From contig JADHTG010000032.1 in the NCBI GenBank assembly GCA_016776505.1, forward strand, positions 1-35,295: a stretch of DNA of 35,295 nucleotides, read 5' to 3'. Position numbers and translations under genes: made by a program. This document shows positions 1-9,365 of this stretch, piece by piece. Numbering within the stretch: position 1 is the first letter of the stretch; the number at the start of each line of letters is the position of its first letter. The stretch is from Bacteroidota bacterium. GTDB taxonomy: Bacteria; Bacteroidota; Bacteroidia; CAILMK01; JAAYUY01. The notes below the pieces were generated by a model that saw only the letters and a program-made list of their open reading frames with translations, searched no databases and was not told the origin of the DNA.

Positions 1-3000
1 ACTGTCAATGACAGCACCCAATGCCTGAGCGGGAACAGTTTTGGATTCTCCAATAGCAGCAGCATCAATTCAGGCAGCATGAATTATTACTGGACATTCG
101 GTGACAACAATACTTCGGCCCAAAATTCACCAAATCATTCCTATGGAAATCACGGTACCTTTACAGTCCAACTGATGGTAACTTCCGGATTGGGTTGCAC
201 AGATTCTGCATTTTCAGTCTCTTATGTGTTCCCTATGCCACAAACAGATTTCATGGTGGACGATAGCTTCCAGTGTTTGAGTGGCAATGATTTCAGCTTC
301 ACAAACCTGACGTCCATTGCATCCGGAAACATGTCTTATGTCTGGTTATTTGGTGATGGAGGGAATGCTTCCACAACACATAGTACACATTCATATTCTA
401 CTTCCGATACTTTCCTGGTAGAATTAATGGCTACTTCCGCCCTTTCCTGCCAGGATTCCATGAAACGATTCGTAATCGTTAATCCCATGCCACTTGCCCA
501 GTTTAATATCAATGATAATTCTCAATGCTTGACAGGCAATGTCTTTTCATTTACGAACAATACCACTATCTCTTCAGGAAGCAATACCTACTTCTGGGAT
601 TTTGGAGATAGCAATTACACCACGAATTCAAATCCAAATCACAGCTATTCCAATTATGATACTTTTACGGTAAAATTGCTTGCCACCTCTTTGTTCGATT
701 GTCCAGATTCTGCCTATAAAGATTTGATCGTCCAACCTATGCCGCATGCTGATTTTGTAATAGATGACAGCTCACAATGCCTGCTTGGCAATCATTATAT
801 ATTTACCAATACATCCAACATTCCTCATGGAAGTCAAACCTATTTATGGGATTTTGGTGATGGAAGCACTTCTACCCAATTAAGCGATTCGCATACCTAT
901 ATCAGCCCGGGGACTTATCCGGTTAAATTGATCTCAACTTCAGGTGAATCCTGTCCTGACACCATGATTAATAATGTGTATGTAAGGCCTATGCCTGTTG
1001 CTATGTACGCCATTTATGACTCGGCACAATGTTTCGAACAAAATGCTTTTGGATTTACTAATTTATCCACTATTCTGACGGGAACAATGACCTATCAGTG
1101 GGATTTTGGAGACAGCAATAATTCTGTTCTGACAAATCCTGTGCATTCCTATATTTATGCAGATACATTTACAGTGAAACTAATTGTTACTTCAGATTAC
1201 GCATGCATGGATTCTGTTTCAGGAATGACCTATGTACATGTGCATCCCCAGCCAAAGGCCGAATTTACCATAGATGATTCCATGCAGTGTTTACTGGGAA
1301 ACCTCTTTGAATTCACCAACCTTTCAACCATTGGAAGCGGAACATTCAGCAATAATTGGGAATTTGGTGATACTGGAACAAGTAATGCATTTGAGCCCAC
1401 ATATTCCTATTCTGGGCATGACACTTTCCCGGTAAAGCTTTTGTTAATCTCTGATTTTGGCTGCAAGGATTCTACTATGCTGACTACTTATGTTCATCCG
1501 ATGCCGGTCTCTGATTTCCAGATAAACGACACTTCCCAATGTTTCTATGGTAACGATTTTACATTTACTGATGCTTCCACAATTCCATGGGGAAATATGA
1601 CCAGGGAGTGGTTTTTTGATGATGGTGATACGGCATTCATCACCAATTCACAGCACAGCTATAATTACCCTGATACTTTTGATGTGTCGTTGCAGGTCAC
1701 ATCCATCATGGGTTGTATCGATTCCACCCACTACAAAGTATATGTACATCCAATGCCTGTAGCTGACTTCATGATAAATGACAGCACACAATGTTTGAGA
1801 GGAAATTCATTCACATTCACAGATTTAAGCACTATTTCTTCCGGTTTGACATTTAACTCCTGGTGGTTTGGGGATACAAATACATCATCTCTTACAAATC
1901 CTTCCCACAACTATCTGTATCATGATACTTTTACAGTTAAAATGCGAGTATCTTCATCAATGGGTTGTCTCGATTCGATGGAAAAAACAACTTATGTTTT
2001 TCCAATGCCTGATACTGATTTCGAAAATAACGACAGTGTTCAATGCTTCAATGAAAATTATTTCTCTTTCCAGAATACGACAAACATAGCATGGGGAAGC
2101 CTTGGTTTTAGCTGGGATTTTGGCGATGGAAACGGAAATTCACAATACAGTACGGATCATGTTTATACCACTGATGATACCTTCTATGTTGAGCTGCTTG
2201 CTGTATCTGGTTTGGGCTGTCAGGATTCCATCACAAAACGAGCCTATGTATTTCCCTCCCCTGTTCCCGGATATGATATCAATGACGATAAACAATGTTT
2301 TGCAGGAAATAATTTCATCTTTACCAATTCCACTGCAATTAACACGGGCAGCAGCACCTACAATTGGACTTTTGGTGATGGCAATACTTCTTCGCAAACT
2401 GATCCACAGCATAGCTATTCCTGGGATGACACCTTCCAGGTCCGGTTGATTGCCACCTCGGATTTAAACTGCCCGGATACATTGGACAAAATAACCTATG
2501 TATTTCCAAGTCCTGTAGCTGATTATTATACGAATGACAGCGACCAGTGTTTTAACGGCAATTACTATTTATTCAATGATTCTACTGCATTTGATACCTT
2601 AAAAGGTACATTGAGCTGGCGCTGGGATTTTGATGACGGAGATTCATCCTATTTCACCAATACCTACCATGTTTTCCAATCTGATGATACATTTTATGTA
2701 GAGTTATTGATTTGGTCGAACCTGGGATGTGCCGACTCCATATCAAAGCAGATTGTTGTATTTCCAAATCCTCTTGCTGGTTATGACATAAACGATAGCA
2801 TGCAATGTTTCAATGGGAATTCATTTATATTTAATAACACTTCCTCTATCAACTCAGGAAGCATGAATTATGTATGGACTTTGGGGGATGGAAACACCTC
2901 CACTCAACAAAGTCCTGTTCATAGCTATTTATATGAAGATACATTCCTTGTTAAATTAAGGATTACTTCCGGCTTGTTTTGCTCCGATTCTATTGAGAAG

Positions 3001-4785
3001 ATTGCTTATGTATTTCCAAGTCCTGTAGCTGATTTCAGTTTAAATGACAGTCAACAATGTTTCAATTACAACCAGTTTATTTACACCAACCTGTCCACTA
3101 TCAATTCAGGAAATTATACTTCTACCTGGGAATTCGGTGATGGAGATACTGCGTTAAGCATGCATGCTACACACAGCTATTTAAATGATGACAGCTTCAG
3201 TGTGAAACTGCTATTGAGCTCCAACCTGGGATGTCCCGATTCATTTATTCAAACTGCTTATGTATTTCCTAATCCAATAGCTGATTTCAGCATCAACGAC
3301 AGCCAGCAATGTTTCAACGGAAATTCATTTATTTTCAGCAACTTAACGACTATTAATACAGGCACGGCAAGCTACTCGTGGCTATTTGGTGATGGATCTT
3401 CTTCCAGCCTGTCTGATCCGGTTTATACGTATGTCACGGATGATACTTTTAGTGTGCAACTGGTGGCTACCTCTGATTTAAATTGTCTCGACACCCTGCT
3501 TAAAACAACTTATGTTTTCCCTTCGCCTCTGGCCGGATTCGATATCGATGATGATTCACAATGTTTGCTTGACAACTTTCTTACATTCACCAACAACAGC
3601 ACGATCAATAGTGGAACGATAAGCAATTTATGGAGTTTTGGTGATGCAGCCTCTGATACAAATTTCCACAGCCAGCATCAATACCTAAATCACGATACCT
3701 TTTTGGTAAACCTTATGGTGACTTCTGACTTAATGTGCCAGGACAGCCTGTCCAAAGCTGTTTATATACATCCCATGCCTGCAGCTTTGTTCAGCATGAA
3801 TGACACTGATCAATGCCTGTATGGGAACCTTTTCCAGTTTACAAATCTTAGCAGTCTCCCATATGGAAACATGTATTACAATTGGCTTTTCGGAGATGGA
3901 GCTAATTCATCCTTATCGAATCCTTCCCACACTTACGGCACTTATGATTCGTTTGATGTTTCATTAATTGTGACCACTGATAACGCCTGCCGTGATACAT
4001 TTATTTATCCTGCTGTGATTCATCCGATGCCTGTTGCAGATTTTAATGTCAATTTAGCGTCACAATGCTTAAGAGGAAACCTGTTTGAATTCACAAATGC
4101 GACTGTGATACCTTATGGCTTAATGAATTATTATTGGGATTTTGGTGACCTGTCGGATGCCACGACAACTAACGCAAATCACAGTTATGCTGATCATGGA
4201 AGCTATGTAGTAAAACTAATTTCCACATCTGAACATGCTTGCCAGGATTCAATTGAAACAACTGTTTTTGTACGTCCCATGCCTGTAGCTGACTTCTCCG
4301 TGAACGACAGCTTGCAATGTCTGACAGGAAACAACTTCAACTTTACCAATCTTTCCACTGTCGCCAGTGGCAATTTGAATTACACCTGGATTCTTGATGA
4401 TGGCAGAACCAGTACCGATACACATATTCAGCACGCATACGCTTCAGATTCCACTTATATGGTGATGCTGATCGCTCATTCTGTAACCTATAATTGTGCC
4501 GACACCCTTATTGTGCCTGTGGTTGTTCATCCTATGCCACAAGCTGAGTTTAGCTTTTCTCTTCCCTGTATCGGACAAGCTATTCAATTTAGCGATGAAT
4601 CTTCAGTAAATGCACCGGATCTTGTGAATCAATGGGTTTGGGATTATAAAGATGGAAATACTTCAGCCAGCCAGCATCCATTTCATACATTTACTTCGGC
4701 TGGCACCTATCTCGTAAAACTGCTGGTGACTTCTGATAAATTTTGCCTGGATTCAATTGAACATCAAGTCATTATTTATGACTAT
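1..4785 (+). repeat. Tandem ~250-bp coding repeats (PKD units)
   Basis: About 19 head-to-tail units of 249-255 bp, each coding one PKD domain. The units have diverged at the DNA level, but some keep longer identity: a 28-bp stretch at 2497-2524 recurs exactly at 3007-3034, two units apart. The junction motif varies between PMP, PSP and PNP; the PSP/PNP types cluster in units 9-14, which suggests block duplication. Confidence 0.9.
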
Positions 4786-5601
4786 GTGGATCCCACCCTA
4801 GTGGATGTGGCAACAGTTTATGATGACCTGGAAGTTCATGTAGAATGGCTGCCAGTAACTGTTGGCCGGCCTAAAACCTTTGTCCTTGAAAGATCGATCG
4901 ACCATGTAAACTTCAATCATCTAAGTGATATTTCTGCTCATATTTATGAGTTTTATGATGTAAATGTGGATGTAGACGCATTCAGCTATATATACAGGAT
5001 TGAAACTATCGATAGTTGCGATTATCACAGTCCATACAGCAATATTGGTCAAACGATACTGCTTACAATAAATAACGATGAAAAGTTCCCTATTTTGAAC
5101 TGGACACCTTATGAATACTGGGCAGACGGAGTGGTCGGCTATGAGATATTCATCCGCAATGAAGCAACTCAAATATTCGAAAGCCTGGCTTCTGTTGGCA
5201 ACAATATATTCACCTATACGGATGCAAAATCAATTTACAACCAGGCAGATTATTGCTATAAGATTCAAGCCACTCGGGTAGGTGATGGAAAAATATCTGA
5301 ATCAAATGTAGTTTGTGCTCCTACTCCATTTAATCTTCATGCGCCTAATTCATTTACTCCTAACGGGGACTATTTAAACGATAGTTTCACGATTAAAGGA
5401 ACTTTCATATTGGAATACCAGATCAGTATTTTCAATCGTTGGGGTGAATTGATGTTTATCTCCAATGACATCAATGATTCATGGGACGGGAAATTCAAAA
5501 ACCAGCTTTGTCCGCTGGGGCAGTACTTCTATACTATTTCAGCAAGCGGTACTGCCGGCCAACGGGCAAGGAAGGATGGGACGGTGTTGTTGTTGAGGTA
5601 A
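1..5601 (+). CDS. Giant PKD-repeat surface/secreted protein with CHU_C (T9SS type B) tail, 5' end missing
   Basis: The frame is open from base 1, so this is the C-terminal 1866 residues of a longer protein. It holds about 19 tandem PKD-like units of roughly 83-84 residues, with cores such as W.FGDG, HSY..DTF.VKL and a closing (V/I)(F/H/R)PMP. Each of the first 18 also carries QC near its start and a GC.DS-type cysteine near its end; the last is divergent. Two fibronectin-III-like stretches follow (residues about 1600-1690 and 1695-1778). The final ~87 residues are a gliding-motility-associated C-terminal domain (APNSFTPNGDYLND, FNRWGELMF, WDGK, GQYFY, KDGTVLLLR), the family signal for T9SS export and surface attachment. 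Adhesin or matrix roles are usual for such proteins, but the ligand is unknown. The N-terminus and signal peptide lie outside the window. Confidence 0.93.
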   Translation, partial: TVNDSTQCLSGNSFGFSNSSSINSGSMNYYWTFGDNNTSAQNSPNHSYGNHGTFTVQLMVTSGLGCTDSAFSVSYVFPMPQTDFMVDDSFQCLSGNDFSFTNLTSIASGNMSYVWLFGDGGNASTTHSTHSYSTSDTFLVELMATSALSCQDSMKRFVIVNPMPLAQFNINDNSQCLTGNVFSFTNNTTISSGSNTYFWDFGDSNYTTNSNPNHSYSNYDTFTVKLLATSLFDCPDSAYKDLIVQPMPHADFVIDDSSQCLLGNHYIFTNTSNIPHGSQTYLWDFGDGSTSTQLSDSHTYISPGTYPVKLISTSGESCPDTMINNVYVRPMPVAMYAIYDSAQCFEQNAFGFTNLSTILTGTMTYQWDFGDSNNSVLTNPVHSYIYADTFTVKLIVTSDYACMDSVSGMTYVHVHPQPKAEFTIDDSMQCLLGNLFEFTNLSTIGSGTFSNNWEFGDTGTSNAFEPTYSYSGHDTFPVKLLLISDFGCKDSTMLTTYVHPMPVSDFQINDTSQCFYGNDFTFTDASTIPWGNMTREWFFDDGDTAFITNSQHSYNYPDTFDVSLQVTSIMGCIDSTHYKVYVHPMPVADFMINDSTQCLRGNSFTFTDLSTISSGLTFNSWWFGDTNTSSLTNPSHNYLYHDTFTVKMRVSSSMGCLDSMEKTTYVFPMPDTDFENNDSVQCFNENYFSFQNTTNIAWGSLGFSWDFGDGNGNSQYSTDHVYTTDDTFYVELLAVSGLGCQDSITKRAYVFPSPVPGYDINDDKQCFAGNNFIFTNSTAINTGSSTYNWTFGDGNTSSQTDPQHSYSWDDTFQVRLIATSDLNCPDTLDKITYVFPSPVADYYTNDSDQCFNGNYYLFNDSTAFDTLKGTLSWRWDFDDGDSSYFTNTYHVFQSDDTFYVELLIWSNLGCADSISKQIVVFPNPLAGYDINDSMQCFNGNSFIFNNTSSINSGSMNYVWTLGDGNTSTQQSPVHSYLYEDTFLVKLRITSGLFCSDSIEKIAYVFPSPVADFSLNDSQQCFNYNQFIYTNLSTINSGNYTSTWEFGDGDTALSMHATHSYLNDDSFSVKLLLSSNLGCPDSFIQTAYVFPNPIADFSINDSQQCFNGNSFIFSNLTTINTGTASYSWLFGDGSSSSLSDPVYTYVTDDTFSVQLVATSDLNCLDTLLKTTYVFPSPLAGFDIDDDSQCLLDNFLTFTNNSTINSGTISNLWSFGDAASDTNFHSQHQYLNHDTFLVNLMVTSDLMCQDSLSKAVYIHPMPAALFSMNDTDQCLYGNLFQFTNLSSLPYGNMYYNWLFGDGANSSLSNPSHTYGTYDSFDVSLIVTTDNACRDTFIYPAVIHPMPVADFNVNLASQCLRGNLFEFTNATVIPYGLMNYYWDFGDLSDATTTNANHSYADHGSYVVKLISTSEHACQDSIETTVFVRPMPVADFSVNDSLQCLTGNNFNFTNLSTVASGNLNYTWILDDGRTSTDTHIQHAYASDSTYMVMLIAHSVTYNCADTLIVPVVVHPMPQAEFSFSLPCIGQAIQFSDESSVNAPDLVNQWVWDYKDGNTSASQHPFHTFTSAGTYLVKLLVTSDKFCLDSIEHQVIIYDYVDPTLVDVATVYDDLEVHVEWLPVTVGRPKTFVLERSIDHVNFNHLSDISAHIYEFYDVNVDVDAFSYIYRIETIDSCDYHSPYSNIGQTILLTINNDEKFPILNWTPYEYWADGVVGYEIFIRNEATQIFESLASVGNNIFTYTDAKSIYNQADYCYKIQATRVGDGKISESNVVCAPTPFNLHAPNSFTPNGDYLNDSFTIKGTFILEYQISIFNRWGELMFISNDINDSWDGKFKNQLCPLGQYFYTISASGTAGQRARKDGTVLLLR

Positions 5602-6007
5602 AATACCTGATTATTTTTCACTTAATGTCAATTCCAAATATTTAATATTCCATGCACAATACCGTATTATTTACTGATTACTTGGTTGTTTTTAATTCAA
5701 GTCAAAAGGAAAAAGTAGAAAGTAAAAAGTGTGATAATAAAATGAGCTTAATAATATCCTTTGCTCATTGAGGAATGTCGAATTTTTTTCACTATTTCAT
5801 CATTGGATATTCGGTCTTCATCATTCGATATTCCATTTAGAATGAAGAAAGAGTAAGCGAGATCATATTGAATTGTGTTGTTCTGTGTACAAGAACAAAA
5901 CTAAAATAAAAAATGCCTCATCAATTGATGAAGCATCTCTGTTTTTACATCATATTAGCCCTGGCTGGTCCTTAAACCAGTTATGAAAAATGGACTGGAT
6001 GAGATCT
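5602..6007. other. Non-coding gap between convergent genes
   Basis: No credible reading frame on either strand. It holds a 16-bp direct repeat with one mismatch (5797-5812 and 5818-5833, core CGATATTC/GGATATTC), a strong palindrome at 5913-5936 and a small hairpin at 5965-5980. Otherwise it is AT-rich and featureless. Confidence 0.7.
5913..5936 (-). terminator. Probable intrinsic terminator (possibly bidirectional)
   Basis: A 24-bp near-perfect palindrome with one mismatched pair, centred on TCAATTGA. On the minus strand it is followed by a T-rich run (TTTTTTATTTT), as expected for ending the gene whose stop is at 6008. On the plus strand it is followed, after four bases, by GTTTTT, so it may also serve the PKD gene. 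Confidence 0.6.
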
Positions 6008-6445
6008 CTACTTATCAAATACGTGATTCTCACTCACGTGATAGGAAGTATAGAAATTAAGAAAATTATCCTTTAAATCATCCAGAATGTCAAGAAACTC
6101 GCTGGCCCTGGTTGACAATTCGCTGTTAACAATGTCAAGCTTTACTCCTTGTCCAGAGCCTTTTGCATTTCCATTCTGTTCAACAATCTTGTTTCTTAAA
6201 ATTTTGTAATCTTTGATTAATCGATCAGCGACCTCCCTGTAGACAATTATTTTGTTTTGATACTGCTCAATTTCCGACATACATTCTTCATTTGAGGAGT
6301 ATTTCACCATTTTGTCGAGGTTCTCCTGTAAGATACTTAACTCATCTTTATGGAGACGGATCCTGTTGATCCAAAGCCTCTGATCGAAATGCAGCTCGTT
6401 AACATCAGTACCTGAGTTAACTGTTTCACTTCCATTTACGACCAT
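6008..6445 (-). CDS. Small helical protein of unknown function
   Basis: 145 residues, not recognised. It has no signal peptide, no membrane segment and one cysteine. The composition is rich in Glu, Lys, Asp, Asn and Leu with heptad-like spacing through residues 25-85 (LHKDELSILQENLDKMV and following), suggesting a coiled coil or helical bundle. The C-terminal part (SELSTRASEFLDILDDLKD) also looks helical. The ATG lies 131 bp downstream of iorB's stop, so read-through from that operon is possible. A cytoplasmic structural or regulatory protein is plausible, but no function can be assigned. Confidence 0.7.
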   Translation of the reverse strand: MVVNGSETVNSGTDVNELHFDQRLWINRIRLHKDELSILQENLDKMVKYSSNEECMSEIEQYQNKIIVYREVADRLIKDYKILRNKIVEQNGNAKGSGQGVKLDIVNSELSTRASEFLDILDDLKDNFLNFYTSYHVSENHVFDK

Positions 6446-6576
6446 ATGTAGAATACTATTTTTTACACCTTAAAAACTCACTCTTAAAGCATCTCAATTT
6501 AGTGATAAATAATTATTTAGGCGAATTAATTTGATTTTTACCAAAGCCTTATGATCAGTAGCTTTAATATATTTCC

Positions 6577-7164
6577 TTACTGAAGGATGGATTGGGAAGC
6601 GATTTCCTTACCACTGTAAAATGCTTTGATATTCTTCTGAACAATTGCTTCCCCTTTCTTTCCAAAAATAGCATTCATAGCTTCTTCATAGAGCTCATCC
6701 TCGAAGCTTAAAAATGGAGAAGATGCTCCCAGAATAACCATGTTGGCACTTCTAATGGTTCCTGCTTTTTTAGCCAGATTTTCAGCATCCAGCAATATAT
6801 GCTGGGGTTGACTTTTTATCAGTTCATGGATTTTATCTACATCCGGGTAATTGGGAACATTTTTAAAAGGTGTTTCATTGACGATTATCCATCCATCAGC
6901 TGATAGCCATGGCAGATAACGCAATGATTCTAAAGGCTCAACAGATATGATCATATCTGCTTTCCCTTTTGGAATAAGGTCTGATGCTATGGTTTTATCT
7001 GATATCCTCAGATGGGAAGAAACATCGCCACCACGCTGACTCATCCCGTGCACTTCAGATTGTTTTAAATTCAATTCTTTTTTTACAGCAATATATCCAA
7101 GAACAGTAGCAATTGAAAGAATCCCCTGTCCTCCCACTCCAGCTAATATGATATCCTTTTTCAT
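6577..7164 (-). CDS. iorB: Indolepyruvate ferredoxin oxidoreductase, beta subunit
   Basis: 195 residues, the usual size for IorB. The N-terminus has the gamma-type 2-oxoacid oxidoreductase motif GVGGQGILS (residues 9-17), followed by SEVHGMSQRGGDVSSHLRI. With IorA it oxidatively decarboxylates aryl pyruvates such as indolepyruvate and phenylpyruvate to the acyl-CoA, passing electrons to ferredoxin in the cytoplasm. It starts 14 bp after the iorA stop, so the two are cotranscribed in the order iorA-iorB. This is typical of anaerobic or facultative Bacteroidota that ferment amino acids. Confidence 0.93.
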   Translation of the reverse strand: MKKDIILAGVGGQGILSIATVLGYIAVKKELNLKQSEVHGMSQRGGDVSSHLRISDKTIASDLIPKGKADMIISVEPLESLRYLPWLSADGWIIVNETPFKNVPNYPDVDKIHELIKSQPQHILLDAENLAKKAGTIRSANMVILGASSPFLSFEDELYEEAMNAIFGKKGEAIVQKNIKAFYSGKEIASQSILQ

Positions 7165-7178
7165 GTGCTTATTTAATG

Positions 7179-8822
7179 CTAATTAATGTGTGATTCAACA
7201 GATGTTTTGTTTTCTGCTTCCTTTTGGGCAGCCTTAGCCTTTAATTTACTGCCGATAGTCTGAATGCACTCCCTGCGTGGAATTATGACTGAAACACCTT
7301 TATATTCCAGTTCTTCCTTAATGGCTTTTACATTTTCTTCGTGATATTTTTTAAGTGGTGTTAATACACGGATATGATCTTCTTCGACCCCGACACCCAT
7401 ACAAATCTTCTCAATTTTGCCCAGTGCAGCTGAGGGTTGACCACCAGTCATTCCAGTGGTCTCATTATCCAGTATCAACACGGTTATGGGAGAATTGTCA
7501 TTTACTGCATCCAATAAGCCGGTAATTCCTGAATGTGTGAAAGTACTGTCACCAATAACGGCAACTGCCGGGACTTCACCAGCATCAGCAAGTCCTTTGG
7601 CCATCGTAATGGAAGCTCCCATATCAACACAGGAGTTAATGGTTTGAAATGGAGGAAGCGCAGCCAGTGTGTAGCAGCCTATATCGGACATAATCCTGCC
7701 CTCAGAATAACCAGTAAGCGCTTCATTCAAAGCAACATAGGAATCAATATGTGAACACCCCGGACAAAATGAAGGAGGACGATTTACCATAATCCCCGGA
7801 ATTTCAGAACCAAATTTTTCATCAATATTCAAGGATTGCGCAACGATATTGGAGTTTAATTCACCCTGCCTGGGAATAGTTCCGTCCAGGCGTCCTTTCA
7901 CTTTCTTTCCATGATCCAAAAGTCCTTTCAGTAATTCTTCTACCAATGGATATCCATCCTCCAACACCAGGATTTCATCACATTCATCATAAAGGGTTTT
8001 GACCAGCTTAGTGGGAACAGGATATTGTGATAATTTTAAAACCGGATGAGGTACCACCTGATCCTCGAAATTTTCAAGCAGGTAATTATAAGCAAGACCG
8101 CAGGCAATAATCCCTAAACTTTTATCTGCAGCATCATGATACTGGTTCACTCCCGAACTGACACTTTCTTTCTCCAGATCGTCTTGTTTTTCCAGTAATT
8201 CGCTGTACCGCTGTCTTGCAAATGATGGCAATAAGACATATTGCCTTAAATTAGCAGGTAATTTAAATTCATTTTGATCTTTTGTTTTTCTTCTCATGAC
8301 CCCTGCCCTTGAATGAGCCAGACGGGTAGTGATCCTGAACATCACTGGAATTGAATACTTTTCAGAAAGATTATAAGCATAATGAACAAGATCATAGGCT
8401 TCCTGTTGACTGGAGGGCTCAAAAATGGGCATCATGGCAAATTTTCCATAAAAACGGGAATCCTGTTCATTTTGTGAGGAATGCATGCTTGGGTCATCTG
8501 CTACAACCACAATGAATCCACCATTGGCTCCTGTAATTGTTGAATTCATGAAAGGATCTGCAGCCACATTTAAGCCTACATGTTTCATGCAAGCCATCGA
8601 CCTTTTTCCTGCATACGACATACCCATGGCCATTTCCACAGCAGTTTTTTCATTTGCAGCCCATTGATATTTAACTCCTTTTTGTTTTGCTTCCTGATTT
8701 CGCTCGACATATTCCAGAATTTCGGTTGAAGGTGTACCCGGATATGCATAAATTCCACTTAAACCAGCATCTATCGCTCCCTGCGCAATAGCTTCATCCC
8801 CTAACAATAACAATTTTTGCAT
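7179..8822 (-). CDS. iorA: Indolepyruvate ferredoxin oxidoreductase, alpha subunit, lacking the C-terminal ferredoxin domain
   Basis: 547 residues. The N-terminal half is the pyrimidine-binding domain (AYPGTPSTEILEYVE near residue 26). A CPGC motif sits at 353-356, and the TPP/Mg-binding segment runs from GDST (424) to LDN (451-453). It is the catalytic TPP-dependent subunit that pairs with IorB. Archaeal IorA proteins of about 650 residues continue after the (R)RRxC segment into a domain with two [4Fe-4S] clusters. Here the protein ends shortly after IPRREC with a Lys/Ala-rich tail and no further cysteines, so electrons must leave by another route. Identification is firm; the exact 2-oxoacid substrate is inferred from the family. 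Confidence 0.93.
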   Translation of the reverse strand: MQKLLLLGDEAIAQGAIDAGLSGIYAYPGTPSTEILEYVERNQEAKQKGVKYQWAANEKTAVEMAMGMSYAGKRSMACMKHVGLNVAADPFMNSTITGANGGFIVVVADDPSMHSSQNEQDSRFYGKFAMMPIFEPSSQQEAYDLVHYAYNLSEKYSIPVMFRITTRLAHSRAGVMRRKTKDQNEFKLPANLRQYVLLPSFARQRYSELLEKQDDLEKESVSSGVNQYHDAADKSLGIIACGLAYNYLLENFEDQVVPHPVLKLSQYPVPTKLVKTLYDECDEILVLEDGYPLVEELLKGLLDHGKKVKGRLDGTIPRQGELNSNIVAQSLNIDEKFGSEIPGIMVNRPPSFCPGCSHIDSYVALNEALTGYSEGRIMSDIGCYTLAALPPFQTINSCVDMGASITMAKGLADAGEVPAVAVIGDSTFTHSGITGLLDAVNDNSPITVLILDNETTGMTGGQPSAALGKIEKICMGVGVEEDHIRVLTPLKKYHEENVKAIKEELEYKGVSVIIPRRECIQTIGSKLKAKAAQKEAENKTSVESHIN

Positions 8823-8869
8823 CAGTTTTTTTACATTTTATGGATAGTGATGTAAATATTTGAGTGCAG

Positions 8870-8877
8870 CAAATGTA
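8870..8877 (-). promoter_or_regulatory. Putative -7 box (TACATTTG) for iorAB
   Basis: Perfect match to TAnnTTTG on the minus strand, 47 bp upstream of the iorA ATG. No TTG was found at the expected -33 spacing, so this is suggestive only. Confidence 0.35.
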
Positions 8878-8911
8878 ATAATTATTTGATTTTTTTTAGG
8901 GAGCAAAAAAA

Positions 8912-8936
8912 ACTCCTTCAAATGATTTAAAGGAGT
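8912..8936 (-). terminator. Intrinsic terminator of the metal operon
   Basis: Inverted repeat ACTCCTT/AAGGAGT with further pairing in the loop (AAAT/ATTT), followed on the minus strand by TTTTTTT. It lies 25 bp past the stop of the last metal-operon gene and before the putative iorA promoter. Confidence 0.75.
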
Positions 8937-8961
8937 ACATTGTTTTCGGCAAATAATTAAA

Positions 8962-9336
8962 TTATTTCTTACAGCAGGAACTGCCGGAACGGGCATGAGA
9001 CTTATCGCAACAAGCCTTTGTCGATGACAACTTAGGTTTATATCCCAATTTGGAAATTGATTTTTTAATTTTTTCTAAATTGGTTTTAGCTGGATTATAG
9101 GTGACGCTAACCAATTTTTTATCAACATCCACTGTAAATTCCTTTACCCCCTTTTCGTATGCCAGGGCTTTTCCAATTTTCTCCTTACAGCTATTGCAAT
9201 GTACATCAACAGAATAGGTTGCTTTTTTAAATTTCACATCATTCTTGGCAGATGTCTGGGCAAATGAAGTATTTCCCAGTAATATCAGCGAAAACAGGCT
9301 TAATATTAAAAATGCTTTGATTGAATTCTTCATCAT
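8962..9336 (-). CDS. Secreted heavy-metal-associated (HMA/MerP-like) protein
   Basis: 124 residues from an ATG at 9336. A longer frame would need a TTG at 9360, which is rejected because a clean signal peptide begins at the ATG (MMKNSIKAFLILSLF, cleavage near SFAQ). The mature part is one HMA fold with the metal-binding loop CNSC (47-50) and the usual GYKPK near its end, followed by a short tail with two vicinal pairs, CC at 109-110 and 121-122. HMA proteins bind soft metals such as Cu(I), Hg(II) or Zn(II) through this loop. It begins 29 bp after the TonB receptor stop and is the last gene of the operon. A periplasmic metal carrier is the likely role; the metal is not determined. Confidence 0.88.
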   Translation of the reverse strand: MMKNSIKAFLILSLFSLILLGNTSFAQTSAKNDVKFKKATYSVDVHCNSCKEKIGKALAYEKGVKEFTVDVDKKLVSVTYNPAKTNLEKIKKSISKLGYKPKLSSTKACCDKSHARSGSSCCKK

Positions 9337-9365
9337 TTTTGTGTTTTTTGTCAAGTTCAATTATA

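Noticed and set aside
1..4785. Regular ~250-bp repeats that could suggest a CRISPR or satellite array
   Set aside because: The repeats code PKD domains in one open frame, are diverged at the DNA level and have no spacer structure.
5913..5977. A 20-codon plus-strand frame starting inside the palindrome at 5913
   Set aside because: The start codon lies in a terminator-like hairpin and there is no supporting context.
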